From Cyathus striatus (taxonomy: Eukaryota; Basidiomycota; Agaricomycetes; Agaricales; Nidulariaceae), in the NCBI GenBank assembly GCA_025738555.1, contig JAOVFP010000002.1, positions 7,998,001 to 8,062,000 of the forward strand: 64,000 nt of DNA, written 5' to 3'. Shown here in pieces: positions 61,612 through 64,000 of this stretch (the stretch's first letter is position 1; each line of letters starts with the position of its first letter). The position numbers were made by a program, and so were the translations under genes. Below the pieces are notes generated by a model. The model had not been told where the DNA came from and did no database searches. It saw nothing but the letters and a program-made list of their open reading frames with translations.

Positions 61612-62420
61612 TTATTCAAACATAATTACATTACATATTTTAGAGCTTGGTGATAAATATAGTTGTAATGAATGTACATGATGAATCTGTTCAGAATGGG
61701 TGACTTTCTGCTGAGTTTAGAATCCTTGAATATTTTTCTAAACCTTAAGCAAGTGGCATTCGAAAAAAATAGGTTTGAGTTTCTAACCGTAACGCAGCCT
61801 TCTCTCAGATCACAAACATCAATTCCAAAATCCCTGAGCATGATCATTATCTTATCATATGCTACCTTCACACCTCCTTCCTGACTATATTGACTATTAG
61901 TATGGTTATCATGAATGTACTGCTTCAAGAATGCTTCAGCATGTAAGGTATGTATATCTACATCATTGTACATGTTAATGGTAATACAATATACTTCTGT
62001 ATCTGGAGTTTGAGCTGTGTCTTGTACATAACTGTCAGAATTTCATACAATTTCATTAGCTATGTCAATTTTTTTCTCTAGAAGCTGGTTGGAAATTAAG
62101 TTAAATATAAGCAGAGTTTATAAATTTTATTACAACAAAAACTCACAATGGAAGTGTTAGAAACTTGTTGTTGAAGTGACAGTTTTCACTATTGTGGAGG
62201 AGGGAGTATGGTACTGGGAATCTTGAGATGAAAGGGTCCTGCAGGGACAGTTGACGTCGGAGGTCGAAAATGAGCTGTTTAGAACTGGAAGGGGGATTGG
62301 GAGGCCTCTTCCAGATTGACATCTAGGATGGGGTCAGGACAACGGCACTATGGCAAATCTCACTTAAGGAGTTTAGAAATTTATTCTAGGATTCTAAATG
62401 CAGTGGAAAGTCACCCAATA
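61612..62420 (-). other. Possible unknown minus-strand ORF at 61626-61973
   Basis: A 115-codon frame starts MYNDVDIHTLHAEAFLKQYI and includes VKVAYDKIMIMLRDFGIDVC. The frame upstream stays open for about 30 codons (QDTAQTPDTEVYCITIN) before a TGA, so it may be an exon of a broken gene. No family is recognised. The rest of the interval (61974-62420) shows nothing. Confidence 0.3.
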
Positions 62421-62422
62421 TT

Positions 62423-63745
62423 CCCACTACCTTTTAAGGTAGTTGGGTATTAGGGATGTTTGAACTGCCGGATATGGTAATTTGAGGATCTTGGATAAGA
62501 TCTCGGCCTGATTGGCTGGAGTAGTTTTTGAATTCCTGTGATCCTTGTGACCATGTACTTCCTGGTATGATCGTCTTCCCCAGTATTCAACTTGTTTGTG
62601 TCAGTCCAGATGGAGGGGATCGGATGGCTGAAGCAAGGTTGATATGAAAGTATTTCTAGTACTTATCACTGTGAGAGATCTTGTGTCTCGTTGTCTTTAT
62701 GTCATCTCTTTAATAATTTCTGCATACCATCAAACCAACTCATAAAACAATGTTATAGCTGCTGGCACCAGCTGTTGCATTGGTGTAACCTGCACTGTTT
62801 TGGTATCCTCCGTTGTTTTTTGTTCTCTCTTTGTTACTTTCTACACTATACATTGTTGTGTCTCTATAACTTCTTCATGAACTTTCTCACTAATGACCAT
62901 TGCTTACAGCCATCAAACACCTCCATACATCCCTTGTCTCATCCTTACCAGCTCAAAAGTATGCAAACTGCTCTTACCACTTCCCCCATTGTTCAGTCTC
63001 CTTGGACCCTTTTCAAGATAAAATGTGATCTGGCACAATACTGAGAACACCTCATATACATCGACCACCTATGTACCTGTTTGTTACTGATGGTGGACTG
63101 AATGTGAGGGGGAATGTGAATCTCTGATTGTAAGCTTGACCTATCCAACTCTACCCCAGCAATTGCTCTATATGTCCTACTCATATCTTGGGCTCAAATT
63201 GTCACTGCTGGCATTGTCACCACAATCAAATGCCTCCATATGAGCCATCAACACCAATGAAAGACACCTCAACTGTGACGTGGTACACCAGCTGCCACTA
63301 CCATCCTCGAAAGTGGTATATCTATCACATCTGGACAATATATGTAGCTGTGAGTTTTTTACTGAAGTTGTGATATATATAACTATGGACTGACCTGTTC
63401 TAAACATGCACCTTTCCTTTGTTGTTCTATACCCATCCTAGCTCCTGTCAATAGCATTGAATTTAATAAAACTTTTGTAGACACTTTCGCTAACATCCCT
63501 AAGAATATAGAAGACCATGTGCTTATCAAGTTATCATACCTCTTACTCTCACCATATTATCCTTTTTCACTTCAAGACTTCCTGCATTATATCATTACTA
63601 CTGTTAATACTACAGTTTTCAAGCAACTAAATATATATCAGAATAAGTAATACACACTGGCATGTATGACATCACACCAAAAATAATGTGCCAACAATGG
63701 TGTACAATACTTAGGGGGTAAGTAGTGGGCTTTGCTGCTTGCCGG
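62423..63745 (+). mobile_element. Palindrome-ended element C
   Basis: The left end is CCCACTACCTTTTAAGGTAG followed by TTGGG. Subterminal words include GGATAAGATCTCGG and CTGATTGGCTGG. The right end, GTAGTGGGCTTTGCTGCTTG followed by CCGG, is a diverged form of the right ends of A and B. The interior is pyrimidine-rich with small frames but no transposase. The right boundary is approximate. Confidence 0.6.
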
Positions 63746-64000
63746 TGTCGTTCAAGGTAATAGATACCTTAGGTGTTCGGCAGGAAGTGACTTTATTCGT
63801 ACCTAGCACCTGGGGGTCGAGGGATACTGATCGTATGTATTCCTGCAAACTCCTATGATATGGGATGTACAGTAAAGACTGTAAATGGGTGATGAACTGT
63901 GGGGCTTTGCTAGGTTTGCTTAGAACTTGGCCCGTGACTGGTGGTGTGGTACAGCGAAGGCTGTAAATAAGAGATGAACTGTGGGAGTTTCTAGAGTATA
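63746..64000. repeat. Relative of the 57640-57925 segment
   Basis: Words CTTAGGTGTTCGGCAGGAAG and TGACTTTATTCGTACCTAGC parallel CTAAGGTGCTAACAGGAATT and TGACTTTGTTCGTGTTACAA at 57654. Both stretches then carry paired GTACAGYRAAGRCTGTA palindromes. The block runs off the window end. Confidence 0.45.

Overview
The window looks like accessory, repeat-rich nuclear DNA of a filamentous fungus, most likely a basidiomycete (Agaricomycetes). The reasons are many very short GT-AG introns (about 47-65 nt), a CTAAC-type branch site in one of them, and protein families that I associate from memory with Agaricomycetes and partly with Boletales. These are a DUF6699-like protein, an F-box-like fragment, a glycoprotein-like single-pass membrane protein, a WD40 protein with a C-terminal membrane helix, and several lineage-specific families. 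The order-level placement is recall, not a search result. I found no tRNA, rRNA or CRISPR array, and no recognisable transposase or reverse transcriptase.

Layout. 1-2.75 kb holds decayed dispersed repeats. 2.77-6.55 kb holds a truncated copy (P0) and a complete copy (P1) of an 11-exon kinase-like family. 6.55-10.9 kb is a repeat graveyard. 10.9-12.65 kb is an Old Yellow Enzyme (OYE) pseudogene. 13.2-18.9 kb holds paralogue P2 on the minus strand, with a 1.7-kb mobile element inside one intron. 19-27.8 kb has repeats and minisatellites but no convincing gene. 27.96-30.64 kb is paralogue P3. 31.3-46.6 kb is a block of decayed lineage-specific genes, interrupted by a satellite-carrying element with terminal inverted repeats (37.8-39.7 kb) and a 3-kb imperfect palindrome (41.57-44.57 kb). 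47.3-48.0 kb is a DUF6699-like ORF. 49.3-51.1 kb is the second OYE pseudogene, inverted relative to the first. 52.8-53.0 kb is an F-box-like ORF. 53.3-56.1 kb is an AACTCG-rich repeat block. 56.5-60.25 kb is an inverted repeat with a 3.4-kb element in its loop. 60.7-61.6 kb is a membrane-protein gene. 62.4-63.75 kb is another element of the same palindrome-ended family.

Three points stand out. (1) Three paralogues (P1, P2, P3) keep an identical 11-exon structure and open frames of 680, 669 and 685 codons among dead genes, so the family seems to be maintained. Its N-terminal half resembles a degenerate kinase N-lobe, and its C-terminal half carries a YWSL(D/N)-SG module. (2) The window is built from nested inverted duplications: OYE, R repeat and P2 on one side, P3, R repeat and OYE on the other. 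(3) Decay carries a strong C-to-T signature. A pair of 100-bp repeats differs at all eight CpG sites by TpG or CpA, and the nonsense codons in the dead genes are TGA or TAG where CGA or CAG is plausible.
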